Assembly: GCA_038025085.1 (NCBI GenBank)
Contig: CM076154.1
Span: forward strand, 29,442,501-29,506,500
DNA: 64,000 bases
From: Tetragonia tetragonoides
Taxonomy: Eukaryota > Streptophyta > Magnoliopsida > Caryophyllales > Aizoaceae
Reading direction: 5' to 3'
Shown here: one piece after another, positions 1 to 12,135 of the stretch
How the letters are laid out: every line of letters starts with the position of its first letter
Position numbering within the stretch: the first letter of the stretch is position 1
The notes under the pieces: generated by a model
What the model saw: only the letters and a program-made list of their open reading frames with translations
The model's database searches: none
Told to the model about the DNA's origin: nothing
Position numbers and translations under genes: made by a program

Positions 1-76
1 ACTAGACTTTGGTGGTGTTTGGCCCAACTTGTAAGTAGCTTTCTCTTTTGATTAATGCCATGTTCTCGTCAATGGC

Positions 77-290
77 ATGATGAGGGACGGTGAGGAACGG
101 AAAGGGACAGAAATTACAGCGCAGTGGGAACGAAACGGAAATTACAGCGCGGGACGGAATGAAACAATAAATATAACTTGTGTGGTGCGGAACAGAACGA
201 AAATTACTGTGCGGTGCAGAACGGGACGGAACGGAATAAAAATTGCGGTGCGGTGCAAGACGGAACGGAATGCAGTATAAAAACGACGAA
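77..290. repeat. Degenerate purine-rich minisatellite
   Basis: The stretch is built of variants of GGGACGGAACGGAA and GGAACGAAACGGAAATTACAGC. The short open frames across it (N/R/T-rich on one strand, C/S-rich on the other) follow from the repeat and are not genes. Confidence 0.6.
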
Positions 291-1400
291 AAGAACAGGG
301 CCTAACAAAAAAAAACGATTAGTAGTATCATTGTATAAGTATCTATTTGTTTTATACGATGGGAAGGGAGGTGAATGGAGGGATTTCTCCTCCCATCTTT
401 GTCGCTCTGTACCATTCATTCCGTTTCGCTTCAGAACATCCCAATAGACTACAAAATCAGTTCGCCACGCCCCTTCTCTAATTAGTCTCTTGTCTTTTCA
501 TAATTCTCGATCAAGCCAACAATTGTGCTCGGTTCTTGTTTTTCTTTAGCTAGCGAATTGCTCCAAGGAACTCAACTTCAGTTGCTTGTTTTTATTGTCT
601 TCTACTACCAAATCTGGCCAAATAGGCAAGTAGTCGTTATTCCTTATGCCTAATAATCTATGTCTTTTTAGAAAATGGATAATGATGTCTTTTATAGTAA
701 ACAAAAAATTAAAAATTGTAGTAAAAATGTGTATTAAACATACTTTTATAGTAAAAAGACACCAAATTATGGTAAAAATTGATATGCCATATAAGACTAG
801 ACGATGAATAAGAGCATCTTCTGAAAAGGCATATATCATTGCTCATATCCTTATATCATTGTACTTCTTTTCTTTTTATTATGATAGAATATCATTGTAC
901 TTTTAAACATATGGCGTAATCTTTGATAAGCTTGTCCATATTCCTCACAAGGCAGTTTTTTTTTAAAAGAAACATTACTCTAATAAGGCAAATAGGTGTC
1001 ATATCATTTACGGGATAAAGGCTCTGTTCTTCTCAACATTCAATGAGGCATATTAGGGGTATTTATATCCAAAAATTAGTTTGATTTTGGTCGACGGGTC
1101 AATAAGTGGTCAGGGAGTATACCTCAGTGTATTTAGTCAAACGTAGGTACACCTCTCTGCAATTTTGCCAAACCTCAATATACATTAATGTAATTAACCC
1201 TAAATAAAATGGCATGGGTCATTTTTAGAGTGACAATTTATTAAGTTATATATATGATGTACAATTGCAAGTTAAGTGACAAGTGATAGATATTATTATT
1301 ATTTTTTAATAGGAGAATAATGAGTGGTATGGCATGGGTAAAATATTCACTAGTCACTATTTTTCATTACCTTTATAAAGTATATAATTTTTAAAAAATC
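291..1400. other. AT-rich intergenic DNA, nothing recognised
   Basis: No coding frame with recognisable similarity, no terminal repeats and no RNA gene seen. A 98-codon minus-strand frame at 546-839 is hydrophobic and looks like chance in AT-rich DNA. Confidence 0.5.
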
Positions 1401-1991
1401 AGAAATTAATTTAAACATTAAAAAATATTGATAAATTGGTTGTCCGTGCGATACTTCGGTAAAATCCTAGTTGTCAAATAATTTTGGGTAAGTTTTTCTT
1501 CTTTACTTTACCGATTCAGGTAATATTTTTCAATTTTTGGGGAGCTCAGAAACACGTTATATATTTTTAATTTGGTATTTTTTCAAATATAAATAAGCGA
1601 TGCATAATTTTTTTGAGTGCTCCATCAACATTTCTGGTTAGTTTGTGTTCAGATATATAGTACTATATATATGTCACAGCCTTAAGAATTTTGTATTTTA
1701 TTGATTTAAACATTAAAAACCAGAAATTAATTTGAACATTAAAAAATATTGATAAATAGGTCGTCCGTGTGATACTTCAGTAAAATCATAGTTGTCAAAT
1801 AATTTTGGGTAAGTTTTTCTTCTTTACTTTACCAATTCAGGTAATATTTTTCAATTTTTGGGGAGCTCAGAAACACGTTATATATTTTTAATTTGGTATT
1901 TTTTCTAATATAAATAAGCCATGCATAATTTTTTTGAGTGCTCCATCAACATTCCTTGTAAGTTTGTGTTTAGATATATAGTACTATATAT
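1401..1991. repeat. Tandem duplication, about 321-bp unit, second copy split by the Copia element
   Basis: Copy A begins at 1401 (agaaattaatttaaacatta) and copy B at 1722 (agaaattaatttgaacatta), offset 321 bp. They share the run through gtgctccatcaacatt to the TATATAT stretch. Copy B stops at 1991 where the Copia 3' LTR begins, and its tail (atgtcacagccttaag) resumes at 8669 after the second target-site copy. Copy A has the same sequence uninterrupted near 1670-1690. Confidence 0.85.
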
Positions 1992-2623
1992 TGTAGGATC
2001 TAGTTGCAATGATCTAATCATAAAAGCGGAAGACAACTAAAAACAGGAATCTTAACGGGTCATTAAATACACATAAATATACCTTTTGATGCGTGCCTCA
2101 TTGATCGATTAAATATCGATAGGTGTGAATTAGGATTCCAAGTGTAATCCCTCTACCGTAGTCCACACAGCAATCAATTGGATCAATCCAAACACGTTCG
2201 TTAGCTAGAACGAGCACAAGGAACCGTTCCTTGGGCTATGAAGGTGCTTGGTTGTTGAGAGAGAAAATATGAGAGAAGGAGGCTGTCAGTTGAAACCTGT
2301 AACCTAGTTACATCCTCATTCTCTTTTATTTAAACTGTAGAGTTCACATGTAGTGGGCTAACCCTAGGTAGGCCCACTTACCGTTCTCTCTTACTAATTA
2401 ACTAATGCGACTCCTAGGTCCATTAATTAATTATTAATCCATTGATTACTTAAGCGTGTGACCCGTTAGGCCCATCGCATTTAGTAGTCGGCCGACTCAT
2501 ATCGGTCCAATTATCGTAAGCGGTCTCTAGCTAAACGTTACGACCTACTAAATCGACGAGTTCACTATCTCTTTAATTTAATCCCGAATTTTGCACCATG
2601 ACTGATAGGACATAAATCCTTCA
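1992..2623 (-). repeat. Copia 3' LTR
   Basis: 632 bp, TG...CA ends, paired with 8032-8663. It is 3' because the PPT adjoins its inner edge and the coding runs on the minus strand. Confidence 0.95.
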
Positions 2624-2634
2624 ATCTCCCACTT
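2624..2634 (-). other. Copia polypurine tract
   Basis: On the minus strand it reads AAGTGGGAGAT directly before the 3' LTR, the usual plus-strand priming tract of plant Copia elements. Confidence 0.85.
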
Positions 2635-3422
2635 GTCCTTAAGACAAGTGTGCAAATCCATTCCCTTATCGCTTACTGTCTTGATGTGAACGTAAGATAA
2701 GAAGCCTAGTCATCCTTACAATGTTCATATCTTTTCTTGATCCCGAATTGAATTGTTAAGACAAATGATTATCCAATAATCCATTTGAGCATCGCCATGC
2801 ATTTCACAATCCCAATTCTACAAGAGGCCCATAAGACAATGATCCCCGTAGGGAGGACAATTCCCATCTTGTGCATTCATGAATTCCAACATGATTTTCA
2901 ATAATCCGGATGTATTCGTTATTGCCTCCTGTTACGCAGGCGCTAGGATAATCACAGATCATCAATCCTTATGTCATTATTCATAACCATTCAGGTTTGA
3001 GAAATGGTTCAAGATAGTTTTATGAGAGTCTAATATGACTACTTGTTCTTAAAGAACTCTCATGGTGGGTCTGTCTGATCATGAATTCCCAATTCATATC
3101 TATGCAAATGATCCTTGACATCCCATGTCTCCAGCCCATGAAACAGGCACTGAGATCAACTTGCAATCTAATCATCACCGGTTATTAGAATCTAATTCTA
3201 ACACCTAGATTAGGGACAAATAACCACAAAATCCAGTTCACTCAATAGGGTTTCATTATCCAAGACATCGTCTTGATAACCTATTTGGAAATTTGTGTTA
3301 TATTATTTTGGATTAATATTCAAAATCATACAGAAGATTAAATAGGACCAAAACTCATTGTGATAAATGTACAGAACCATGTTTTAATCATGAACACCAT
3401 TTCATAATCTAAAACAATGAAG
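2635..3422 (-). other. Copia 3' untranslated region
   Basis: Between the RNase H remnant and the PPT. No coding frame recognised; ordinary for elements of this type. Confidence 0.6.
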
Positions 3423-4469
3423 TTAATCATCTGTATGAACCTTGCATATGCTAATATCACCATCCTTGACCCATTGTCTAATAATGTGATATTTGCGATG
3501 TACATGTTTAGACTTTTGGTGTGACCTTGGCTCCTTGGCTTGGGCGATGACTCCATTATTATCACAATAAAGAGCCAACGGTTCAGCCGCCGTAGGCACA
3601 ACGCCAAGCTCAGCCATGAACTTGCGTATCCAAATAGCCTCCTTCGCAGCTTCCAAAGCAGCGATGTACTCTCTTCCGTTGTAGAATCTGCCACAGTGCT
3701 CTAGCACTCTTCCAGGTCACTGCTCCTCCATTGAGACAGAAGACAAATCCTGATTGGGATTGGGAATCATCTCTGTCGGGTCTGGAAGGAGGCATAAGTG
3801 TAACCTTTCACAATCAACTTTTCGAAAACACTTCCAACGCCAAGTCATTACAGACTCCAGCAATGGAATGTCGTTTCCAATGATCAGTATGTCATCAACA
3901 TACGGGACCAAGAAGACAATTTTGCTCCCACTGAACTTCTTGTATACACAAGGTTCTTCTGTGTTTCTGATAAAACCAAACCTAGTTATGGCTTCATCAA
4001 AACGCAGATTCCAGCTCTGTGATGCTTGCTTCAAACCATACATGGATCTTCTCAGCTTGCAAACCTTCCCAGCATTTTTAGGATCGACAGAACCCTCAGG
4101 CTGTGTCATAAACAAATCCTCTTCGAGAACCCCGTTCAAGAAAGCGGTTTTTGACATCCATTTGCCAGATCTCATAGTCATAATGAGCTGCAATTACTAG
4201 GAGTATCCTTATGGTTTTAAGCATGAAAACTAGTGAGGAAGTTTCATCAAAGTCAATTCCTTGAATTTGCCTGTAACCTTTTGCCACCAGTCTAGCTTTG
4301 AAACTAGAAAGTTTCCATCCTTGCCCGTCTTGATCTTAAAGATCCATTTGCACCCGATGGGCCTAGCTCTATCCGGAAAATCGACCAAGTCCCAGACTTG
4401 ATTCTCGGACATGGAATCCATTTCGGATTTCATGGCTTCTTGCCATTTGCTGGAGTTTTGACTCGTCAT
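3423..4469 (-). pseudogene. Copia reverse transcriptase-RNase H, broken
   Basis: The minus strand encodes the C-terminal half of a Copia polyprotein, which would copy element RNA into DNA in virus-like particles. RT fragments run from about 4469 ([22 protein letters not shown]) through [10 protein letters not shown] to the catalytic motif YVDDIL near 3890-3905. RNase H follows (SQSGFVFCLNGGAVTWKS, AALEAAKEAIWIRKF, LYCDNNGVIAQA), ending near 3423. Between the YVDD segment (LLESV) and the RNase H start (SQSGFVF) only about 45 codons remain where relatives have well over 150, so a large in-element deletion has removed the RT thumb and connection. At least three frame changes are present. Confidence 0.9.
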
Positions 4470-4965
4470 TGATTCCTTGTCAGTGCTGGGTTCTTCACTT
4501 TCAACGAGGAAAATGTCACGACTTTCCGTCGAATAGATTGAAATATATCTATTTAATGGAAGCCTGACTCTATCAGACCTTCAAAGGGTGGATTCAGGTT
4601 CAACCTCTCGAGTTGCGTCTAGAGTTGAATCTGGAGATGTTTCCAAAACATCTTGGATGGATTCTAAATCCCTATCCACATCCATTGGAGCTGTTCCAAA
4701 ACATTATGGATGGATTCCAAATCCCTATCCATCTCCAATTGTTGCTCATCTTGAATTTCTTCGAGATGGACTTTTCTCCCACTTGTCTCTTTGGAAAGGA
4801 ATTCCTTCTCCAAAAAGACACCATTCCGAGCAACAAATACCTTGTTCTCAGTTTGATTGTAGAAATAATAACCCTTCGTTTCTTTTGGATAACCCACAAA
4901 AAAACTTTGTCTGATTTGGGTAAAAGCTTATCGCCGAGTAACCTCTTTACATAAGCTTCACACCC

Positions 4966-5660
4966 TCAAACCTTGAGAAAAGACAACTTGGGAACCATTC
5001 TCGTCCACAGTTCATGTGGTGTCTTCTCAACGGCTTTTGACAGAGTCTTGTTCAGCGTGAAAGCTGCCGTCTTGAGAGCATATCCCCAGAAAGAAATAGG
5101 AAGATTGGCATGACCCATCATTGATCTAACCATATCTAATAAGGTTCGATTCCTCAGTTCAGACACACCGTTCCACTGTGGGGTACCGGGCGGAGTTAGC
5201 TGTGAAAGTACTCCACAACCCTTTAGATGTTCATCGAACTGTGGGCTCATATATTCGCCTCCTCGATCCAATCGAAGAGCTTTGATTTTCTTGCATAGCT
5301 GATTTTCAACTTCATTCTAAAACTCTTTGAATTTTTCAAAAGATTCAGATTTATGTTTCATTAAGTAAATATATCTATATCTACTCAAATCATCAGTAAA
5401 TGTAATGAAGTAGCTAAACCCATCTCTTGCAGTCGAACTCATTGGTCCACAGACATATGAGTGTATTAGACCCAATAGCTCATTGGCTCGCTCTCCCTTT
5501 CCTAGAAAGGGCGACTTTGTCATTTTGCCAAGTAAACATGATTCGCAAGTATCAAATGACTCCAAGTCAAATGAGTCCAGAATCCCTTCCTTAAGAAATT
5601 TCTGAATGCGTTTCACATTTGTATGGCCTAATCGACAATGCCATAGATATGTGGGGTTAG
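4966..5660 (-). pseudogene. Copia integrase, broken
   Basis: The zinc-binding H...H...C..C segment is present (LWHCRLGHTNVKR, then CESCLLGKM), followed by the catalytic core. The first catalytic Asp, expected in the IHSDVCGP context, is Tyr here (IHSYVCGPM). The second sits in DRGGEYMS and the Glu in NGVSELRNRTL. A TAG at 5317-5319 splits the core in frame and is explained by CAG to TAG. A frameshift near 5660-5690 separates it from the upstream pre-integrase part. The enzyme would insert element cDNA into chromosomes, but with these lesions it would be inactive. Confidence 0.9.
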
Positions 5661-6489
5661 AATTATTAGTTCTAGCCTTTTTGTTATTGATGGTGAATGT
5701 TTGTCAAAATTTAGCAAATAAAGCCCATTATGCAAACGGGCGCTAAAATAAAATACATCATCTTTTGAAACTGTATAAGAACCATTCTTAATACGCATAT
5801 CAAAACCTTCCATATCCAATACAGAAGGAGAAATGATGTTTTTGTTTATACTAGGAACATAATAACAATTATTAAGTTCTAGTTCAAGGCCCTAGGGCAA
5901 CGACAAAACATAAGTTCCTACAGTCAAAGCATCCACCCTGGCCCCATCTGACTCGTAGGTTCACCTCATCTCTAGCTACCTTTCGAGGTTGTTTTAGTCC
6001 CACCATATTTGAACAAATGTGAGTACCACAACCGGTATTCAATATCCAATCAGAAGTAGTTGTAGCTAGATTGATTTCAATAACGAAAACATTTGAAGTC
6101 ATGGAAACCATTCCATACTTCAGGTCTTCCTTTAGCTTTGAGCAGTTTCTCTTCCAATGCCCCTTTTGTTGGCAATGGAAGCACTGATTATCCGCAGCTA
6201 AGGACGACTTCTTAGCGGCCAACCGTTGCTTAGGCTTAGGCTTGGTCACATTACCCTTGCCTTTCAACAAGTTGCCCCTTGAAGTGGCCCCTTTCTTTCC
6301 CCTCCCGATATTTAGCACTTGCTTTTCGGGAAGTCTTGGAATATGCGTCTCCGAGACGCATTCCTTCTTATCATGCCTAAGAACTATTCTCAGGTTGCGA
6401 TGACTCTGCAGGTAATTGTTTGGTCCAACCAAACGTTCACTATCTAGTATCGACTTTAGGTTAAAAGTTGACTTGCTTTTATTGGCCAT
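5628..6489 (-). pseudogene. Copia gag-protease-pre-integrase, broken
   Basis: The gag start (MANKSKSTFNLKSILDSERL) is the usual Copia N-terminus, but the text jumps within about 50 codons to the basic stretch before the zinc knuckle, so most of gag is deleted. A CCHC knuckle follows (CFHCQQKGHWKRNC). The protease motif expected as DTG reads WILNTGCGTHICS: the catalytic Asp is Asn, a single G-to-A change. The pre-integrase part (LHNGLYLLNFDKHSP) ends in a different frame from the integrase. Confidence 0.9.
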
Positions 6490-8017
6490 TGCTACAAAAT
6501 AGAAATAATATGCAAAAATTTAGTATATTTATCAATAAATAACTTAATCAATTTCCAAAATAGAAAAGTTATTTAATATTTTATTCATCCTCTTAAGGTG
6601 TCCCTATGAATAAAACAATTTCAAGATCCTCATTTTACCCTAATGTGACCAAGCTTTGGCTTGTCAACCACACTAGTCAAAATAGGTAAGCAATTCTTGC
6701 TAATTATGTCCAACATAACTCTCGGTTGATAGGCATATCTAATATGGCTATCCCTTTGCCCCGATATGTAAAAGGATTCCTTACTCATATCTTTGAGGGA
6801 ACCAAAATAGTCTTGTAAATCTCTTCTTAGACTTACCCGCATTAACTCAACATTAAAATAATGTCACGCTTTGGCGATGCCCATTATGAATGATCGAAAG
6901 TGTAATGGGTGAACCTTATTTGGGAGGGCATAAACTCAATATTTTCTTTGGGACGAGATTTAATAAATTGTTTTAATATATGTGAACTAATAGTTATATT
7001 AAAACAATATAGTAAATCAGGCATGCGATAATTAAAGCAATAAATCTAATTTAAGAAATAATTAAAGCAATAAATAAATGATCCTAGTATGACCCCTAAA
7101 AGGAAAAAATAAAGATCTAATCTTCAAATATCTCCCACTTGAATCGTGATCTCCTCCAAGGCTCCATTATTCAAGCTTTACATTTAGTAACTGTAATTTA
7201 AACTTAAAGCTAATGCAATAAAATAAATTACATAAACACTACGGCATTACATACCGTATTTAGGTTACAAAAATACAAACGATGCACAGACCGTATTTTG
7301 GGTCATACTAGATCATACATTCATTCACCAATAAAATGGGTGACCCATAAATATAAAATATGTCCAAAAGCATACAATAAACAAGTAGATCAATAATCTA
7401 ATCATTGAAGTAATTTAAATTATATGCTAATGAATAAAATATATTGCATATTATCATAAAAATAATATTTTTTTAGCCAAAGTTCCAAACTTTAGACTAA
7501 GGCAAGCTAATTAATAAAAATAAACAATCAAATTAGCTAAACTAGTGCTTTGATCATATGATCCAATTAGGAGTTGAAAACAAGCACAAACCATAATCAA
7601 TAATAAGGACAAAGCAGTTTTAATGATCCAATCATAAAACTCCTTGTAACAATGCAAGTGAAACAGCAAGCAGAGACTTACGCCAATCACCGTATTGACC
7701 CAGTGAACAAACAAAGCCATTTAAATTACCAAATCTAGTGAATTAAGATATGTTGAATACGGAGCCCTAGGCCACATAAACTCAATAAAAAAAACTTCAC
7801 AAGATAATATGGTACATGCTGCAAAGATACACTTGTCAAATAAAAGAAGAGAAAAATCCAATCTTTCTCTTCAATAAAGAAGACGGAAAAACACATAAAA
7901 GATCAAGATCTCATAATTACCGGCCCAACCAAAAGCACACCGAAACAACATAGCCAATAAACGCTAATTTTTGGCGCAACAAGGTTGAATAAAGTGATCT
8001 AATTAACCCATTAATTA
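6490..8017 (-). other. Copia 5' leader, about 1.5 kb
   Basis: Lies between PBS and gag. AT-rich, without recognised coding. A 70-codon minus-strand frame at 6842-6630 (MRVSLRRDLQDYFGSLKDM...) is the only notable one, and I cannot assign it. The leader is long for a Copia element. Confidence 0.55.
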
Positions 8018-8030
8018 GGCTCTGATACCA
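8018..8030 (-). other. Copia primer-binding site, initiator tRNA-Met type
   Basis: On the minus strand it reads TGGTATCAGAGCC, one base after the 5' LTR, the standard complement to the 3' end of plant initiator tRNA-Met. Confidence 0.95.
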
Positions 8031-8031
8031 C

Positions 8032-8663
8032 TGTAGGATCTAGTTGCAATGATCTAATTATAAAAGTGGAAGACAACTAGAAACAGGAATCTTAACGGGT
8101 CATTAAATACACATAAATATACCTTTTGATGCGTGCCTCGTTGATCGATTAAATATCGATAGGTGCGAATTAGGATTCCAAGTGTAATCCCTCTACCGTA
8201 GTCCACACAGCAATCAATTGGATCAATTCAAACACGTTCGTTAGCTAGAACGAGCACAAGGAACCGTTCCTTAGGCTATGGAGGTGCTTGGTTGTTGAGA
8301 GAGAAAATATAAGAGAAGGAGGCTAACAGTTGAAACCTGTAACCAAGTTACATCCTCATTCTCTTTTATTTAAACTGTAGAGTTCACATGTAGTGGGCTA
8401 ACCCTAGGTAGGCCCACTTACCGTTCTCTCTTACTAATTAACTAATGCGACTCCTAGGTCCATTAATTAATTATTAATCCATTGATTACTTAAGCGTGTG
8501 ACCCGTTAGGCCCATCGCATTTAGTAGTCGGCCGACTCATATCGGTCCAATTATCGTAAGCGGTCTCTAGCTAAACGTTACGACCTACTAAATCGACGAG
8601 TTCCCTATCTCTTTAATTTAATCCCGAATTTCGCACCTTGACTGACAAGACATAAATCCTTCA
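8032..8663 (-). repeat. Copia 5' LTR
   Basis: 632 bp, the same length as the 3' copy. Differences are mostly transitions. Followed by target duplicate TATAT at 8664-8668. Confidence 0.95.
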
Positions 8664-8668
8664 TATAT

Positions 8669-9045
8669 ATGTCACAGCCTTAAGTATTTTGTATTTTATT
8701 GGCATTTAAATCCTGGTTGGGTTGTGGTATCTGACATAAACTTTGCAAAAATAGAAACAAAAAAACGAATCCCTTCTTTCGAACTCTCATCCTTACTATA
8801 TGTTTTTGATTGGAATATAGCTATTGAAGATAATCTTTCAACGTTATCCAAATATTCATTCTTTGTTTGACAACTATCTTGGACTTCAAACTTTTCTAAA
8901 GCTAAGCTGGCAAATGACCTAAGAAATGTGTCTGCAATATCATATCTATCTTAACGTCTGAAGACTTTATTTTGAGTATGGACTATTAACATGTATTTGG
9001 AATATTTGAATTAAATAATAATAGTTCATGTAGAACGTAACAAAT
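8669..9045. other. AT-rich DNA with one unassigned open stretch
   Basis: It begins with the tail of duplication copy B. On the minus strand about 8705-8945 is open without a Met (ALEKFEVQDSCQTKNEY) and could be a decayed exon, but I recognise no family. Confidence 0.3.
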
Positions 9046-9058
9046 TAACAATGCGAAG

Positions 9059-9843
9059 AAGCAAAAGAATATAGAATTATTAACTAGCCTCCTTTTCTCT
9101 CAAAAAAACCGTAGCTTCCTTTTCTCTCTCAATACCTTAAAGCTTTATAGGGTATGAAATTGGGGCTATCGTTGGTCATCTACCAGTGATAAGCCCCTCT
9201 TTTTAGTTATTTTTTCCTTTCTTCCACTGTTATTTAGGTTTTTATTTAAGTAGATCAATAAAATTCACTCCATTGTGAGGTTTTAATTGCTCCTTTTGGT
9301 GAGATTTCGATCAAATCAATTGTGAGGTAAATTAGACTCCTTTTGTGAGGTTCATTTTGACTCCTTTTGTGAGGTTAATTTTGACTCTTTTTTGTGAGGA
9401 TTATCTCTTCATCTTTGGAGGGATCTTTGGTAGTTTCTGGTTTATGGAGTTTTGGTGGGGTCATTTTTCTTCTTGGCTACAGGACATCTCAGTCTCTATC
9501 TTAATGGTTCGGAATTGAAGTAGAACGTGAAGTTGATAGTTTGCGACTTCGGTTCACTCATACGGGTATACTGCGAATCTTATTCTTCAAGAGGCAGTCT
9601 ATAATGTCAGAGTGGTGCATTCATCAAGGCGCTATGGCAGGGTCTTCCGCAAAGAGGCTGTGATATGAAAAATAGCGATACAAAGGAAGTCGTTCGGAAT
9701 TGTCAAATCTCAAGTGCTTGATAGTGTTTCTATTAGTATGTTTTCTGATGTTTTAGATCCATTTATTGTTAAATTTAATTTCGTTTGTAGATGCCATATA
9801 GCCTATTATTAATACAATTCCTAATTTTCCCTTCAAAAAAACG
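9059..9843 (+). mobile_element. LINE-like retroposon, 5'-truncated, with 13-bp target duplication
   Basis: A 785-bp block is flanked by exact 13-bp copies TAACAATGCGAAG (9046-9058 and 9844-9856). Its right end is A-rich (ccttcaaaaaaacg), as expected for target-primed insertion by a LINE. No reverse-transcriptase frame is present, so it is a 5'-truncated LINE tail or a derivative. It holds a degenerate 24-25-bp tandem repeat around GACTCCTTTTGTGAGGTT (gactc at 9334, 9359 and 9383). Confidence 0.65.
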
Positions 9844-9856
9844 TAACAATGCGAAG

Positions 9857-10292
9857 TACTATTAACTTTGAAGTTCTACTAATGCTAGAATCCTAATATA
9901 TATGAGCCCCCTCCAATTCGTAGCCCCCCTCCCCCGATTTCATTGGCCATATTTTTTTAACCACCCTATAAATAATACTACTAAGGTAATGATTTCTCTA
10001 TATATATTGATTGATTTATTTAAAAATTTATTTTTAGATCCTAAGTGCATTTCTCTTAATCTATCAATTGCAACCATTTCAATTTGATTCGTGAACTCAA
10101 TAACAAGAAGATAGATTAGAGACCCTCAAAAAAAATAAAAATAAAAATAAAAAGCCAATTGTAGGATCAAAGTTCATGTATTCTTTGCGACGTAAATGTA
10201 CTTCAAAAGTGATGGAAACCTAATCAGTCTTGACGTAAAACTCATTATTAATTAGTTTGATAGTTAGGTCACTCACTTTTTTGTCCTCTAAG
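9857..10292. other. AT-rich DNA, nothing recognised
   Basis: Contains a short A-rich run near 10128-10152 (aaaaataaaaataaaaataa type). No gene seen. Confidence 0.4.
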
Positions 10293-11875
10293 CACAACTA
10301 GAAAAACATGTTTTAACGACAAAAATTTTGGTCGTTAAAAGGCTTAAATTTCGTCGTTATTGCTATTAAGGACGAAAAAAAAGTTCGTCGTCGTTCGTCG
10401 TTTTTGATTCCCTCGTTAAAAGTTATAACGAGGACTTTAAAATGTTCCTCGTTTGAAATCAATAATGATGAGATTTTTATGTCGTTATTACAAACCAATA
10501 ACGACGAACAAAAGACCCAGTAACAACAATATCGCTCATTGTTAATGTTCATAGCATTGTGAATAACGTCCAATAATCGTTATTGTAAAAATTACAAATA
10601 CCAAAACTTTAAATTATAGATTTCTACACTATTATCAGCAAATAATCAATTCTTTTTTTTTAATCAGTAAATAATCAATTCTTATAGAAGTACTAAAGAG
10701 AACATAAGAAAATGGATTTTCAGTACTCATCTCTTTATTGAAAATATAATAATTGAACTACACGAATGTTATCACAAGCATAATTGACTTCTATAACACT
10801 TTTTTTTGTCTGCTCTACAATTGACGTCTACAACACTTTCAAAGTATAGTGAATTCTGGGTACAAGCCTATTTAATATATTTCTATTCAAGCCTAACTCA
10901 AGTTAGCAACTGCAACAGAACGTTCATTTCTTGAGAGTACCTGCAAGAGAAACAGATAAGTAAGAGCTTAAGTTAGAATTTTGGACCAAAAAAATAGATA
11001 AAGTCTGATATCATACCATAACAAAAGAAAGATATGAGAGAAGATGATATTGGAAAAAGAAACACATATTCAAGAGCCATACTGCCAGACCCAACTAGGA
11101 AATCAAACACACTTCTAAGGAATGTCCTTAGTCCCAGTCATTATATGCATATCAACTTAACTAAAGAAACACTATACACCATACAAATGTGCTAAATAGA
11201 ATCAACAAAAACATGGTCCAATCAACGTAACACACATACCTGAATCAAGAGGTTGCTAACTGTTTGTGTTTTCATCCACATATCTGATCTCCAGAATACC
11301 TATGCACATTTCTAACAGAATGTCACAGGAATTGGAACCCGTAGTGAGTGACTTTGTGATAATCGACTAATCAAACCAGAACCTTGATACAAAGCTACAA
11401 CCTACAGTTAAAATAAATAGCTCTTTGACCTCATAAACTCCTATGGACACTAGGAAATTCCCTACAACCAACTCATGTTTAAGAAAGTCATACATCATGC
11501 CAATGTTTTTTGCACCATTCTCACAGCATGCATACAAGAGATTACTGCAACAAGGAGCATTAATAATTTCAGAATATATGAAAGCGTGATAGAAAGAGAA
11601 ATCAATGATTGACAATGAAGGACCATCCTGTAACTAGCATTAATGCTAGCTTCTACAGATTACAAGCTCAGACCCAAATAAGAAGCCTGAAGAGTGAAAT
11701 TTTAGCCTAAGCAACAATTTACAATTCTATATGAGCCTAAAATTCAGGAGTTTTTTGATTCTGATGTGGACTAAATTCGGAGCAAATTAAAAATCAAAGG
11801 GTGAAAAGTACAGGCAAGTCATGGAAAGGAATTTAACAGAAAGATAATACAACCTGCATCAAGCACACATAACAA

Positions 11876-12135
11876 CAACAGTAGCTACAGTAGTAACAGG
11901 CAGCAAACAGCAACAGCTAGTTGCAGCATCAGCTGCAGCCAACAGCCAACATCAGCAGCAACCAGCAGCAGCCAGCATCAGCATCTGCAGCAGCCAGCAT
12001 CAGCATCTACAGCAGCCAACATTTACAATAGCCAGCATCAGCATCTGCAGCAGCCATCATTTGCAGCAGCAAGCATCTGCATCTACTAGCAGCAGCAACA
12101 AAAACAACCAGCAGCAGTAAACAACAGCAGTAACA
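11876..12135 (+). repeat. Compound CAG/CAGCAT/CAGCAA trinucleotide tract inside the CACTA element
   Basis: About 260 bp of degenerate CAG, CAA and CAT triplets (for example cagcagccagcatcagcat). In one frame it would read Q/S/H-rich, but stops and the lack of a start leave it without a supportable protein. Confidence 0.75.

Larger units (their letters stand above)
1992..8663 (-). mobile_element. Ty1/copia LTR retrotransposon, complete ends, defective coding
   Basis: The 6.67-kb element lies on the minus strand: 5' LTR 8032-8663, PBS, gag-PR-IN-RT-RNase H in Copia order, PPT, 3' LTR 1992-2623. Both LTRs are 632 bp, begin TGTAGGATC and end ATCCTTCA, and differ at about 17 sites by eye count. 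The 5-bp target duplication TATAT is at 1987-1991 and 8664-8668. Coding is broken by frameshifts, stops, an internal gag deletion and a large RT deletion, so it cannot move by itself. It resembles the Tork-like branch, but I do not fix the lineage. Confidence 0.95.

Noticed and set aside
4588..4954. Overlapping open frames of about 110 codons on the plus strand
   Set aside because: Opposite-strand shadows of the Copia integrase-RT linker.
8018..8030. tRNA-like sequence
   Set aside because: It is a primer-binding site of 13 bases. No full tRNA cloverleaf was found in the window.
8705..8945. Minus-strand open stretch of about 80 codons without Met
   Set aside because: No recognised family and no splice partners; kept only as a remark in the interval entry.
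11876..12135. Possible Gln-rich coding exon or CRISPR-like array
   Set aside because: Degenerate triplets without spacers or a constant repeat, and stops in frame.
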